In this document: piece after piece, positions 33,810-42,318 of the stretch | How positions within the stretch are numbered: position 1 is the stretch's first letter | How the letters are laid out: every line of letters starts with the position of its first letter | IMG/VR virus record: IMGVR_UViG_3300025109_000013 | Location: 1-47,895 of that record | DNA from: a virus | DNA: 47,895 nucleotides | Strand: one strand, 5' to 3' | Notes under the pieces: model-generated | What the model saw: only the letters and a program-made list of their open reading frames with translations | The model's database searches: none | What the model was told of the DNA's origin: nothing | Program-made: the position numbers and the translations under genes

Positions 33810-34619
33810 TTATCCGTATCGAACGTTACCCGACTTCATGTTTCCATAAATCTCGGGGAACTTCTCTTGCATGATTTCCTCAACTGTCTGATTTCCGCGT
33901 TGCTCGCCGGCACCGCTAGCCTCTTTCTTTGAGGTTGCCTGAGTTCCACCTTGCTCATTACTGCGAGGGCCAGTCGCAGCCTTTCGCAAGGTTTCCTCAT
34001 GCTTTCGTGCTTTCCACTCGCCAGTGTCAGCAAGAATTCTGTCAAAGTTCCATAGCTTGTACAAGTCCTGCGGCGTAATTGAGCCGTTATTGAGGACATC
34101 TCGTGAGTACTCTACGAACTTAGTAAGTTCATTTTTGTCAGCAAAGGCGAATGTGTGTCCATCGCCTACACTGATTGGCTCCTTAAGCATGGTTTCAAAG
34201 TTTCCGCGAAACTTTGAAACGGCCTCTTGGTTCCTGGCCTGTGCGAGCCGGACCTGGACCTGCTTCTCAACATCGTCTGGCTCCGACTGCCGGGGCTGGT
34301 TATCGTAAACGCCTTGCCGCTGGCCCGAGTCTGCCTTGTCGATAAGCCCGCGCAACTCCTTTACTGCGTTAAACGAGTCACGCTTAGAGAAGTCATCGCT
34401 AAGCTGATCGTACAGCCCGCGCATGGCCTCTGGCAGTTCAGAGCGGTTCGACCCTGAAGCCTTCCAGGTAGCCATGTCGAAGGCCGCCTGAGAGTCCCCA
34501 GAGGCCACCGTGGCGGCCTCTGGGGACTGGGGGGAGGGTACAGCCTCTTGGGGGGAAGAGGCTGCTGTGGAGTCCGCAGGAGCGACTGCGGGTGAGGTCG
34601 TGTTAGTAGTATCACTCAT
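33810..34619 (-). CDS. scaffold protein (269 aa)
   Basis: The first 45 residues are Ser/Thr/Ala/Pro-rich and disordered; the middle is helical and highly charged (VEKQVQVRLAQARNQEAVSKFRGNFETML); the C-terminal third is Gly/Gln/Lys-rich with basic patches (KARKHEETLRKAATG) that would bind the coat. This and its site between portal and capsid are classical for scaffolds. Overlaps the upstream gene by eight bases. Confidence 0.8.
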   Translation of the reverse strand: MSDTTNTTSPAVAPADSTAASSPQEAVPSPQSPEAATVASGDSQAAFDMATWKASGSNRSELPEAMRGLYDQLSDDFSKRDSFNAVKELRGLIDKADSGQRQGVYDNQPRQSEPDDVEKQVQVRLAQARNQEAVSKFRGNFETMLKEPISVGDGHTFAFADKNELTKFVEYSRDVLNNGSITPQDLYKLWNFDRILADTGEWKARKHEETLRKAATGPRSNEQGGTQATSKKEASGAGEQRGNQTVEEIMQEKFPEIYGNMKSGNVRYG

Positions 34620-35049
34620 TTGAATTTGTCTCCCAAGTGTCAGGTACTCTGACGTAGTTAGGGTTTTCTACAACAGGATCGGTTAAATCCTTAAACTTCT
34701 CGTAGTCTTTATAGTTATCGCTGTCAACGTCGTTTGTGTACATTGTCGGCCTGTCGCACTCCGGTGTGACGGCATCGATCAATCCGTGTCTTTTGTAGTA
34801 GGCTTTTCTTTCCGACGCATTTTCGAAAACAACGGGCGGCTGGCCTGGCTTGCTAAGAAACTGATTAACCATTGGGTAATTTTCGACTTCCGCTTTGAGG
34901 CCCCAAGACCTCGTAGGAATCGAAATAACTTTAAGGGCTTCAGAGCGGCACTTTTCGCAAAACGCAGGATTAAGCCTATCATCAACCGACCTCATTAGTT
35001 CTGTGATATGTCTGCATTTTCTACTAGTGCACTGGTACTCATAAATCAT
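34612..35049 (-). CDS. FmdB-like zinc-ribbon protein (145 aa)
   Basis: The N-terminus MIYEYQCTSRKCRHITELMRSV...NPAFCEKC follows the FmdB-type ribbon: Y-x-Y-x-C-x(n)-C-x-H, then CxxC. The remainder is acidic and aromatic (RPTMYTNDVDSDNYKDYEKFKDL) and ends VRVPDTWETNSNE. Similar proteins are often found between portal and scaffold in phages; a link to transcription or assembly is unknown. Confidence 0.7.
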   Translation of the reverse strand: MIYEYQCTSRKCRHITELMRSVDDRLNPAFCEKCRSEALKVISIPTRSWGLKAEVENYPMVNQFLSKPGQPPVVFENASERKAYYKRHGLIDAVTPECDRPTMYTNDVDSDNYKDYEKFKDLTDPVVENPNYVRVPDTWETNSNE

Positions 35050-36950
35050 TACGCACCCCTAAGCATTCCAGACAAAGCATTGTCTAGATTTGGTGCTGCC
35101 GCAGACTGGGCCTGATCAGTGGGACCGCGCCCAGGGTTAGGAAGTATCTCTGACTGGTTAGAAGCCTGCGGTGCGCCGCCTGCTGCTCCCATTAAGCCAG
35201 CGCCCATACCTTCCATACCCTCCATTCCGGGCATTCCGGGCATTTGGGGCTGCTCCTCCTTCACTGTATCGGGTGCCCACCCAAAGATTCTTGCAACCTC
35301 TTCTGCAACCTTTCTCCAGTTGTACTGCTGAGATAGCTCTGGGTTCATTGATACGGTACGGATAAACTGTGTGTACAGCATCTTCTCTTCTGACGTTGGG
35401 TCTGGGCCCATGTCCTCTACGTCAATCTGATAAACAAGGGAGGTTGTAAAGTCGTGAGAGCCTGGGTCGAACGTCACGACACGGCTGCCGTACTTGTACT
35501 CCTGCTTCTTTCCGTGGAACATTCCAAGGATAAACATAAGCTTGGTGATGACTTCCTGTGCCGACTCTGCTACAAGTTCTCTCATGCCTGTGATGATCTG
35601 ATCTGTTGCCTCCATCAGTGCAGACGTTTGTCTGGCGGTAATCTTCTTGATTGCCTGACCCTTGTCGATCTCTGAAGTTGCCGTGGCCTGCTGTGCAATC
35701 TCACGCAAGAACCTAATGTACTGGATCTTGTTTACATCGACGCCTGGACCACGCTCAAAGGTAATGCCCTCTGCGCGATTAACCTTAATTGCGCCACGGA
35801 AAGCTGGGTTGAGCAACTTCTTAATGTCGTCATCTTTGATGTTTGCTGTCTGGTCAGCGATGATCTTTGGGTTCAAGCTCTGGAGCAAGTCTTGGTCGAT
35901 TGCCTGAAGCGCGATTGAATACATGTCAGAAACAGGAACAATATCATCAACAACCGTGCGCTCTAAGAACTTGCCCATCTTAGTAAGCTTTACGGGTGTA
36001 TACGGAGTCATCCCTCCCCATGGATTGGGGAGGTCCCTAATGATGACATCCGGCTCGCCAAATACCCAAGCTGAAAACCAGTTGTTATACTTAGCGTTCA
36101 ATCTGTCCCTCTTGACCCAGCACTCCACTATTAGAACAGCTTCGTCCTCTAAAAACCTGAAGTCGATACCAGGGAACAAGCTTCTATAATTATGCGGGAC
36201 ACCGACGTGGGCGGGCAGCTCCTTGTCGTTAATGACCTTAAGCTCATCTCTGGTCAAGACGCGAAGCCGCGCCACGTAATCGGCGGCGAGATAACTTTCA
36301 ATCTCAGCGGGGGTAACGATGTGCTTACCGTTTACGTACGTAAGGTAGGGGAACCCGATGCCGCCATCGTTAAACACTGGGGCCGGCTCTTTGTCTACGC
36401 CAGTCAAGTACGCATCAGGGTCAAAGTCGAGGGGACTTCTTTCTACTTCGTCTAAATTAATCCCGCGTGCTGCTGCCGTTTGTGGATCGACCTCTTCCCA
36501 TTGAGACTGCAACGTTGAATTATCAACTAAGTTTCTATGAATGGCTGCGTACTGGTTTGGGTTTAAGCCAAAGGCGGCGTAAGGATGCCCAACCTCAAGC
36601 CAACCCATAGAGTACGTGGAGAACATAGTAGCTTGACGAAGGGCATCCTTAAGCCTTACGATTCTTCCGATATCATTAGACACGACCTCAAGGTCCCTTG
36701 CGCTATCCGCAAATGTTGTGTCGGCTGCGCGCACCTTAATTACCGGATCTTTGTTAACGACCCTGTGGTAGATAACCTTCTCAAATTCACGGACTAAGTT
36801 ACCTTTAAACTCCGTCCTTCGACCATACTCGTTATGGCCCTCGTTTCTGATGTACTTAGCGTTCCTGTCCCACTGGGGATCAACATTAGACATGCGGTGC
36901 TGCAAGTCTCTACGAACGCGGTAGTCCCACTTTTCAAAATCAAATGCCAT
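35049..36950 (-). CDS. portal protein (633 aa)
   Basis: It is placed directly after the large terminase (the ATG overlaps its stop, TAATG), with AGG upstream. The helical stem and wing region shows AADTTFADSARDLEVVSNDIGRIVRLKDALRQATMFSTYSMGWLEVGHP, characteristic of podovirus/siphovirus-type portals. The C-terminus is Met/Gly-rich (PQMPGMPGMEGMEGMGAGLMG) and Pro/Ala-rich, like barrel tails. Twelve copies would form the DNA entry channel. Confidence 0.85.
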   Translation of the reverse strand: MAFDFEKWDYRVRRDLQHRMSNVDPQWDRNAKYIRNEGHNEYGRRTEFKGNLVREFEKVIYHRVVNKDPVIKVRAADTTFADSARDLEVVSNDIGRIVRLKDALRQATMFSTYSMGWLEVGHPYAAFGLNPNQYAAIHRNLVDNSTLQSQWEEVDPQTAAARGINLDEVERSPLDFDPDAYLTGVDKEPAPVFNDGGIGFPYLTYVNGKHIVTPAEIESYLAADYVARLRVLTRDELKVINDKELPAHVGVPHNYRSLFPGIDFRFLEDEAVLIVECWVKRDRLNAKYNNWFSAWVFGEPDVIIRDLPNPWGGMTPYTPVKLTKMGKFLERTVVDDIVPVSDMYSIALQAIDQDLLQSLNPKIIADQTANIKDDDIKKLLNPAFRGAIKVNRAEGITFERGPGVDVNKIQYIRFLREIAQQATATSEIDKGQAIKKITARQTSALMEATDQIITGMRELVAESAQEVITKLMFILGMFHGKKQEYKYGSRVVTFDPGSHDFTTSLVYQIDVEDMGPDPTSEEKMLYTQFIRTVSMNPELSQQYNWRKVAEEVARIFGWAPDTVKEEQPQMPGMPGMEGMEGMGAGLMGAAGGAPQASNQSEILPNPGRGPTDQAQSAAAPNLDNALSGMLRGA

Positions 36951-39073
36951 TACCAGACCTCGATCCCGTGGCTCTCAAATATAGATTCCATAGAGTCCAG
37001 CGGAGGTGGTGGCGGTACAGGATCAGGAATACTTTCTACCATCCGTCCTGTCAAGCCCACCCTGCAAACTTCCGCGTGCGCTCTGGCGAACAGGCAGTCG
37101 TCGTGTTTGCCAGAAGAGGGTTCTACCTTGCCATTCTTCTTTCTAACGAAGCTCTGCATCTCGTCGAAAAGATGCCGAGAACGTACCCTAGAGGGGTCCT
37201 CTCGGATCGCTGCGCGGAGCAAATTCATAAGCGGTATGCGAGCCCCAGGGCCAACGATGGACCAAGCAAGGTCAGATACGCGACCCCGAGTATCGTCACG
37301 ATAATAAACGTTCGGATAGCCCGTAGGTTCAAAAAACGCCCACACAGTCGCGCCATCTTTGTTACGTTCACAGTTAACTCTCGCGTTGTTATAGAACCTT
37401 CCGAGTAAGATTAAATAATAAGCAAACTCTTCTGGAGGGATGCGGTCCCTAAACATCGCAACGTCACGACCAAACTCATCCAAGACCCAGATTACTGATA
37501 GATCACCCTCTGTCTTGGCTCCATTTGAGATGAGCTTACCTTCAGAAACATCACCACCAATAAAATATCTTCCGCCCTCTTCTGGCATATCCCAAATACG
37601 TAAGGGACCGTACTGTTCAGAAACAACGTTTGGATCAATTTTGAGGGCGGAAGTAAGTTGAAGGGTAGTGATCGGTTGCCCGGTATGCTCTATCCTTCCA
37701 ATAAAACAAGGCTCTTTAGCCTCAATCCTCTCCAGTACGCTATGCGGGTAGTACCTAATGCCTATTGAAGCCCACGCATGATCAGGAGTTGTTGGGTACT
37801 CCTGATCAAACATAATGTGATCACCACCGAACCCTGTTGGGGCTGGTGCTTTGATCTTCATTCTGCGCCAGTATACTTGGTCGTAAGCGAGCCCGTACTT
37901 GTTAGCGAAACCCTCTTCAGTAAGAACTATGTTTCCCTCGCCATCTGTTTCACAGACTTCAAGGTCATCATTGAGCCACTTGAACTTACCCTTGTGGAAC
38001 GCTCTCTTTGGCGGTGTCTTCCTATATTCCTCGGAGATGTACCAAGGAAGGAAAATGGGAATAACCCTAACATCGGAGAACTCGTCCTGGCCTTCATGGA
38101 TCCTCTTCCAATCGGACTGGAAATCATCAAAGCCTTCAGCCGTTGACTCATCTACAATGATGGTGTGCTTAGTTACTGGGATCGCAGGAAGGATGGAAGC
38201 CTTTACCTGGGTACTTCTTCCAACTGGCCACTTGGGTCGCTCAGACTGATGAAGTGCCTGTAACATCTCAGATGTACCAGGGTTTGGTGACTCAGCAGAC
38301 TCAAGCAGTATTCTGCTTTTGTTTGTTAACTCAAGAACCTTGGACGATCTACGCTTAAGTGTGGGAAGTGCCGGGAACCTCTCTGCTGCGGTTTCAATCC
38401 ACGCGATAAGCTGCTGCCTTTTCTCTTCAAGGTGGGGGCCCTTGTCGATCATAAACATCGCAGTGTACCCTTCGACTTGGTAGCAAATCCAAATCCAGAA
38501 TACGAGGAACAGCGTGGTCACACCAAGCTGGCGAGACTTCAGGATTTGCATTCGTACGGGTACGTGCTTATTAAAGAACAAGTCAATCGCGATGGAGATG
38601 ATCTTCTTCTGGGCTGATGTCAGCAAGAACGGCCCGTAACCCCCATGCTGGCAGTGGTCTGCCATGCCGGGGCGGTACTTAATCTGGATTGCCTCGCGGC
38701 AAAACAAATCGAAATCGTCTAAAAGGTCGTCAACCGTAGTATGTCTACCATTAATATTAATATCACCACGGCCACTATCATCGTTATCAGGAATGTCGTT
38801 TGACGCTCCTGATTCGTCTGGAACGACAAGATAGTCCTCCTTGCCCATTAAGGTCGCCTCTATCGGGGAAACTCCAACGGTTCGTACAAAGAGTTCAAGT
38901 GCCTGCTGATCAAGCTTTCGAAAATCTATATCTTGTTCTGATAGGTCTGCCAGTTCCTTAAACGTATCTATCCACCCATTCAGCTCTTCATCGTCGGGAA
39001 AGCCTAGGAGCTTTGCCTTCTTCTCGATGTATACCTTTGTATCAAGGCACAGGTCTGGTTTAAGATTCGTCAT
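36950..39073 (-). CDS. terminase large subunit (707 aa)
   Basis: The ATPase has Walker A KSRQLGVTT (179-187) and Walker B TIIVDES (304-310, D308, E309). The nuclease has GGDVSEG (D508), NCERN (E569) and GKHDD (D658/D659), the RNase H-like acidic set of terminases. The first 120 residues form an extra helical, acidic domain (TDxSGRGDI...), making it longer than the usual 450-550 aa. It cuts and pumps the genome through the portal encoded next. Confidence 0.93.
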   Translation of the reverse strand: MTNLKPDLCLDTKVYIEKKAKLLGFPDDEELNGWIDTFKELADLSEQDIDFRKLDQQALELFVRTVGVSPIEATLMGKEDYLVVPDESGASNDIPDNDDSGRGDININGRHTTVDDLLDDFDLFCREAIQIKYRPGMADHCQHGGYGPFLLTSAQKKIISIAIDLFFNKHVPVRMQILKSRQLGVTTLFLVFWIWICYQVEGYTAMFMIDKGPHLEEKRQQLIAWIETAAERFPALPTLKRRSSKVLELTNKSRILLESAESPNPGTSEMLQALHQSERPKWPVGRSTQVKASILPAIPVTKHTIIVDESTAEGFDDFQSDWKRIHEGQDEFSDVRVIPIFLPWYISEEYRKTPPKRAFHKGKFKWLNDDLEVCETDGEGNIVLTEEGFANKYGLAYDQVYWRRMKIKAPAPTGFGGDHIMFDQEYPTTPDHAWASIGIRYYPHSVLERIEAKEPCFIGRIEHTGQPITTLQLTSALKIDPNVVSEQYGPLRIWDMPEEGGRYFIGGDVSEGKLISNGAKTEGDLSVIWVLDEFGRDVAMFRDRIPPEEFAYYLILLGRFYNNARVNCERNKDGATVWAFFEPTGYPNVYYRDDTRGRVSDLAWSIVGPGARIPLMNLLRAAIREDPSRVRSRHLFDEMQSFVRKKNGKVEPSSGKHDDCLFARAHAEVCRVGLTGRMVESIPDPVPPPPPLDSMESIFESHGIEVW

Positions 39074-39434
39074 TCTTCGGTAGTGGCATGTTGTCTGAGA
39101 TTATTCGTGTGTCGATTAGTTCTGGTAGCTTTCTATGCTTCTTTAAGAGGTCTTGTGGGTCCCTCGCCTTTCTTGGTAATAAACTTTCGCTTGCCAGCCC
39201 AAGTTCTCCACCGCTAAGTATGTCGTAAGCGATCAAGCCTCTCATTAAATCTTCTGGCTTCCTGACGCGCTTAACTCTTGATACTTTCAATTCACCCGTT
39301 TTGTCAGCAGTCTGGATGATCTCGACGGTTTCACCTCGGATAACATCAGCGATGTTGTCCGAGATCATGTTGTCGTCTACGCCTAAGCTATTAAGGCGAG
39401 TTAGTAACTTGGATTTGGTCAAGCTTTCCCTCAA
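39060..39434 (-). CDS. putative terminase small subunit (124 aa)
   Basis: It overlaps the start of the large terminase by 14 bases, the usual slot for the small subunit. The product is helical with a basic middle (LKVSRVKRVRKPEDLMRGLIAYDIL) and Lys/Arg-rich RKARDPQDLLKKHRKL. The N-terminal MRESLTKSKLLTRLNSLGVDDNMISDNIADVIRG could be a helix-turn-helix. No family motif; the call rests mainly on order. Confidence 0.5.
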   Translation of the reverse strand: MRESLTKSKLLTRLNSLGVDDNMISDNIADVIRGETVEIIQTADKTGELKVSRVKRVRKPEDLMRGLIAYDILSGGELGLASESLLPRKARDPQDLLKKHRKLPELIDTRIISDNMPLPKNDES

Positions 39435-39678
39435 TGCGTTCCAGCTTCTCGTCGATTACCTGCAACTTGATATCAAGAACTTCGTCCTTAGACTCAAGCC
39501 TGTCATCTACAATTGTAGCTACCTGCTCTGCGGTGATTCCGCTATTAAAGAAATTTGCGCCGCCACCAGCAGCGGCACCCACGCCACCAGATATTAGCAT
39601 GAAGACTGCACCTATTGGTACAGAAATCTTGCCGCTTGCTACCGATGGCGTGGGAACCTCGCTGGTTACTTCCGGCAT
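39391..39678 (-). CDS. putative holin or membrane-anchored lysis protein (95 aa)
   Basis: AAGGGG precedes the ATG. One hydrophobic Gly/Ala-rich segment (residues about 20-42, VPIGAVFMLISGGVGAAAGGGANFF) is followed by a coiled coil (VDDRLESKDEVLDIKLQVIDEKLERIEGKLDQI). A single TM plus coiled coil is compatible with a holin or a spanin-like component, and it lies two genes from the lysin. It could also be a virion membrane protein. Confidence 0.55.
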   Translation of the reverse strand: MPEVTSEVPTPSVASGKISVPIGAVFMLISGGVGAAAGGGANFFNSGITAEQVATIVDDRLESKDEVLDIKLQVIDEKLERIEGKLDQIQVTNSP

Positions 39679-39688
39679 TTAGTGCCCC

Positions 39689-39862
39689 TTAATCGAGAAT
39701 GTCGATAGTAAGCTTAACTGCAAGTTGAAGTGCCCGGTTACGGAATCGCTTAAGGTCTGCTTTTGTCATTGGCTTCTTCTTCGCCTTCATTTTGATGATG
39801 TCATCTGCGAGTGCGAACAAGTCCCCTGCGATATCCTTAGCTTCTTTCTTACTGAGTGCCAT
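39689..39862 (-). CDS. small helical protein (57 aa)
   Basis: It is preceded by the ribosome site AGAGGT and packed between the lysin and holin candidate with few unused bases. The product MALSKKEAKDIAGDLFALADDIIKMKAKKK... ends in RNRALQLAVKLTIDILD; it is amphipathic and Lys-rich at the centre, with no clear TM segment. It may belong to the lysis cassette. Confidence 0.65.
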   Translation of the reverse strand: MALSKKEAKDIAGDLFALADDIIKMKAKKKPMTKADLKRFRNRALQLAVKLTIDILD

Positions 39863-39863
39863 G

Positions 39864-40415
39864 TTATACCTCTATTAGTGTATATGAGAATGTAGGCCAC
39901 TGCTGCTTCTTGCAAATAGACATGAACTCGTTGAAGTCATCCGTATTTGCAAAGACCTGGCACCCAGCCGACCACTTATCTACGTTTGCGCTGAATGCGC
40001 CTGCCTTGTGAATGTTGATACCAAAGTAACCATCAGAGGGGTTACCATGATCTAGCTTCTCGTCTCTGTTTGAGTCGCGCCACACTGTAACTCTGCCACC
40101 AGTCTGTACTAATGCGTCGTATTTACCACGATGTTTACCAATTTTGTAAGCCCCACGGTACTGACCTTCGCACATGATGGCAGTTCCGCTTACATTCATT
40201 GGATGTGTGCGCCAGTAAGTGCCTGGATCGCAAGTTGCGGCCCATGTTCTAGTAATCCAGCCCGCCTCATCCTTGTAAACCACACAGATCCTGTCATCAA
40301 ACTTATTTGAATCAGAGTCCTTAGTGCGTAAACCTATGATATTAAGGTTATAGGTGCCATTCTCGAATACTGCGTACCCGAGACTTGCGGCAAAATCTAG
40401 TAAGTAGGGTTTCAC
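39864..40415 (-). CDS. putative endolysin with YkuD-like His...SxGC motif (183 aa)
   Basis: GTG start overlaps the previous stop (TAGTG). H136 in GINIHKAG and WSAGC (148-152) match the His and [ST]xGC elements of the L,D-transpeptidase (YkuD) active site. A WRDSNRDEKLD loop (D114-D122) looks like a calcium-binding loop. Related proteins with this combination occur in phage lysis cassettes, where they probably cleave peptidoglycan or act on its cross-links rather than build them. No signal peptide is seen, so export would need the holin. The family assignment is by motif only. Confidence 0.7.
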   Translation of the reverse strand: MKPYLLDFAASLGYAVFENGTYNLNIIGLRTKDSDSNKFDDRICVVYKDEAGWITRTWAATCDPGTYWRTHPMNVSGTAIMCEGQYRGAYKIGKHRGKYDALVQTGGRVTVWRDSNRDEKLDHGNPSDGYFGINIHKAGAFSANVDKWSAGCQVFANTDDFNEFMSICKKQQWPTFSYTLIEV

Positions 40416-41245
40416 TAGTCTGTAAGACCCTCGTCTGCGGTGTACGCGGCAGGAGCGAACCCGCTAGCTAGGAGGTTCACCCGATACCAGACCTTATATG
40501 TGTTGTCTGGGTCGTCTGTTGCGTTTGAAGCTAGGAATGCAGGCCCAAAGAATAGGTTTACGGTGGTACCGTCCTCGTACTCATGGCTCTGGTCCGCAGA
40601 GGCCCCACTTGCAACCATCTGGTTGGAGGAGTTTAGGAGGTACCCAGAGACTCTACTGACTTTAACGTCACCGTCGCCATCCGTGTTGTCAACCGGGGGG
40701 ACGATGCAGCAATATGCCGCGATGCCGCCACTGGCAGCCACTGATGCTTGCGACGTGTCACCACCAAATTTGATTTGGATATCGCCGGAACTGTTGTTGT
40801 TGTAGAACATCATGCCGCACCACTCGGTGTCTGAAACATCTGTTTTAATGGTGTCGTCAGCGAGGCCCACGGTAAAGCCAGCCGAGTCCTGCCCAGAGTT
40901 TGCGTCGGTAGAAGTCCGTATGGCAATAATCTCAACTGTAAACCTGTCAGACCATGCCAGATTCCCGTCTGGCCCGTCTAGCGGCTTCCAGTATCGCAGC
41001 CCATCCTGGCTCGACCCGTCAAATCTCCTCGCCTTGTCGTCGGCCTCCAATACAATTTTAATGCCGTCGCCATCTGCTGCTATGCTGTTTATCTGGCCCA
41101 CACTGTTGGGATCAGCAGCCGTCCAGCCAGTATGTAACGGGTTGAGTGACTTCCACTGGCCCTTCCAGTCCCCAGCAGCAGAAGCGCCACCCTTGCCTGG
41201 GAACGACGCCTCGAATAACTCACCAAATCCTTGCTCTAGTGCCAT
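40415..41245 (-). CDS. putative minor virion protein with lectin-like beta fold (276 aa)
   Basis: The beta-rich sequence with GDGIKIVLEADDKARRFDGS, WSDRFTVEIIAIRTSTDANSGQDSAGFTVGLADD and YKVWYRVNLLASGF resembles a concanavalin/laminin-G-like sandwich: alternating strands with Asp/Asn loops. No catalytic set is visible. It is next to the lysin and could be a surface-decorating or receptor protein on the head or tail. Confidence 0.5.
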   Translation of the reverse strand: MALEQGFGELFEASFPGKGGASAAGDWKGQWKSLNPLHTGWTAADPNSVGQINSIAADGDGIKIVLEADDKARRFDGSSQDGLRYWKPLDGPDGNLAWSDRFTVEIIAIRTSTDANSGQDSAGFTVGLADDTIKTDVSDTEWCGMMFYNNNSSGDIQIKFGGDTSQASVAASGGIAAYCCIVPPVDNTDGDGDVKVSRVSGYLLNSSNQMVASGASADQSHEYEDGTTVNLFFGPAFLASNATDDPDNTYKVWYRVNLLASGFAPAAYTADEGLTD

Positions 41246-41248
41246 GTT

Positions 41249-41617
41249 TTACACCGCCGGCCAGATATCAATTCTATAATCACAAGTCACGTTGCTGCTG
41301 CTCCTCGGCTTCAAGTACAACTTCATTGTACCACTGTCATCGTGCGCCTCATAATACATTGGCGCTGTGGGGAACTGGTCAACCTCGATTACTTTGTCAG
41401 CCTCGGCAACAGATAAGATATCTTGAATGGCGTCCGTTGCAAGTGAGTGCTCAGACAGGACCGGGTATACCGTTCCTGAAGAATTAACGATGTGAAACCG
41501 AACAATGAACCCTTTTGCGGGCACATCGCTGATGGTTAAGACATTACCTGTGTCTGAAATAGCGCCAGTCGCGGAGAATCGGTATACCAGGCGTCGAACA
41601 GAGGGATGAGATGACAT
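41249..41617 (-). CDS. small beta-rich virion protein (122 aa)
   Basis: AAAGGA precedes ATG 41617. The product MSSHPSVRRLVYRFSATGAISDTGNVLTISDVPAKGFIVRFHIVNSSG... is all-beta and ends RSSSNVTCDYRIDIWPAV, similar in style to the small decoration-like proteins at 30616-32668. A stem-loop lies just upstream of its ribosome site, inside the preceding gene's 3' end. Confidence 0.55.
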   Translation of the reverse strand: MSSHPSVRRLVYRFSATGAISDTGNVLTISDVPAKGFIVRFHIVNSSGTVYPVLSEHSLATDAIQDILSVAEADKVIEVDQFPTAPMYYEAHDDSGTMKLYLKPRSSSNVTCDYRIDIWPAV

Positions 41618-42025
41618 TTATTTTCCTTTAGATGGTCCCAGCACGGAGGTTATTGGCGAAACAACCTCCGTGCTGGGTCGATCAGTAGCAGTTGCTTTAG
41701 TACTACGTTTCTTCGCTGTCGAGGGCGTACCCTTCAACCGCACAGTGCCTTTATTGCCAGCGCCAACCGGCCCGGACTTCTGTACATCAGGTTGACTTAA
41801 TGCAGCAGACCCGCCCTGTTGCACAGCGGGAGATGCGACGGGGTTCTGCAACTGAATCCCGTGTTCCGACCGAAGCCATTCCGCATCCTCGATAGCCCTT
41901 TGCTGATAAAACTTAATAAGTTCGTCTAGAGAACAATTACTGCTTGCTCTCATTAAGGAAACCAGAGCCTTTCGGGTGGAATCCCTACGAGAACACAGGT
42001 TGAACACTACTTCAGCACCGAGCAT
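41618..42025 (-). CDS. hypothetical first gene of the virion operon (135 aa)
   Basis: An in-frame ATG exists at 42145, but that extension would run through the (CG)n tract and twin palindromes and be Cys/Arg-rich, so I use ATG 42025. The N-terminal half is helical with basic residues (SRRDSTRKALVSLMRASSNCSLDELIKFYQQRAIEDAEWLRSEHG). The C-terminal half is disordered and Lys/Ser/Thr/Pro-rich. It could be a small regulatory or DNA-binding protein. A later ATG at the MRASSN residue is possible. Confidence 0.5.
   Translation of the reverse strand: MLGAEVVFNLCSRRDSTRKALVSLMRASSNCSLDELIKFYQQRAIEDAEWLRSEHGIQLQNPVASPAVQQGGSAALSQPDVQKSGPVGAGNKGTVRLKGTPSTAKKRSTKATATDRPSTEVVSPITSVLGPSKGK
41637..41677 (-). 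repeat. 15-bp perfect inverted repeat at the end of the first virion-operon gene
   Basis: CCCAGCACGGAGGTT (41637-41651) and AACCTCCGTGCTGGG (41663-41677) are exact reverse complements with an 11-base loop. The element is within the last 20 codons of the 135-aa gene and about 20 bases upstream of the next start. No T run follows on the minus strand, so it is probably not an intrinsic terminator. It could be an RNA processing or translation-control hairpin. Confidence 0.85.
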
Positions 42026-42037
42026 GGTGGAACAATA

Positions 42038-42058
42038 GCACGCACGCGCGCGCGCGCG
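42038..42058. repeat. alternating purine-pyrimidine tract with (CG)7
   Basis: Positions 42038-42058 alternate strictly between purine and pyrimidine, including fourteen bases of pure CG repeat at 42045-42058. Such tracts can adopt left-handed Z-DNA under negative supercoiling. It is between the first virion-operon gene and the twin palindromes. Confidence 0.85.
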
Positions 42059-42059
42059 A

Positions 42060-42095
42060 TGGCAAAGCTGCCGACAACAGTGGCAAAGCTGCCGA
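42060..42095. promoter_or_regulatory. twin palindromic boxes 21 bp apart
   Basis: The identical 15-base unit TGGCAAAGCTGCCGA occurs at 42060-42074 and 42081-42095. Each contains the palindrome GGCA-aagc-TGCC. The 21-bp spacing is two helical turns, so both boxes face the same side, as expected for operator pairs of a dimeric regulator. They lie just upstream of the virion operon on its transcription side. Confidence 0.65.
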
Positions 42096-42267
42096 AAAGG
42101 TGACATTTTCTGCGCTGGGACCCCTATCGCGACCCCCATAGCCACCTTGTGGGCGCAGTGGCAGTGTCATCTCGCTGATAAGTAGAAGCGTAGGGGAGTA
42201 ACTTAGTAACGCCTGGTGGGAGAAGGGTGTTAGACACACATATTCCTGATGTTACGAGGGTGGGGGC

Positions 42268-42282
42268 TTGACGCAGTGTCAA
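42268..42282. promoter_or_regulatory. TTGAC inverted repeat upstream of the first sigma-54 site
   Basis: TTGAC (42268-42272) and GTCAA (42278-42282) form an inverted repeat with a 5-base centre. TTGACG also resembles a -35 box, but the sequence 17 bases downstream (CTAGAA) is a poor -10. It lies about 50 bp upstream of the predicted start of P1 and could be a protein-binding site. Confidence 0.4.
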
Positions 42283-42303
42283 CACGTTGCCTAGAAACAA
42301 CAT

Positions 42304-42318
42304 TGGCACGGATCTTGC
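42304..42318 (+). promoter_or_regulatory. sigma-54 (RpoN) promoter P1
   Basis: TGGCACG-GATC-TTGC matches the RpoN consensus TGGCACG-N4-TTGC(A/T) at every defined position, with GG at 42305-42306 and GC at 42317-42318, twelve bases apart, followed by A. The predicted start is near 42330, reading rightward into the control region. Confidence 0.82.

Noticed and set aside
42026-42145. N-terminal extension of the first virion-operon gene to ATG 42145
   Set aside because: It would be a Cys/His/Arg-rich segment encoded by the (CG)n tract and twin palindromes, which look regulatory.
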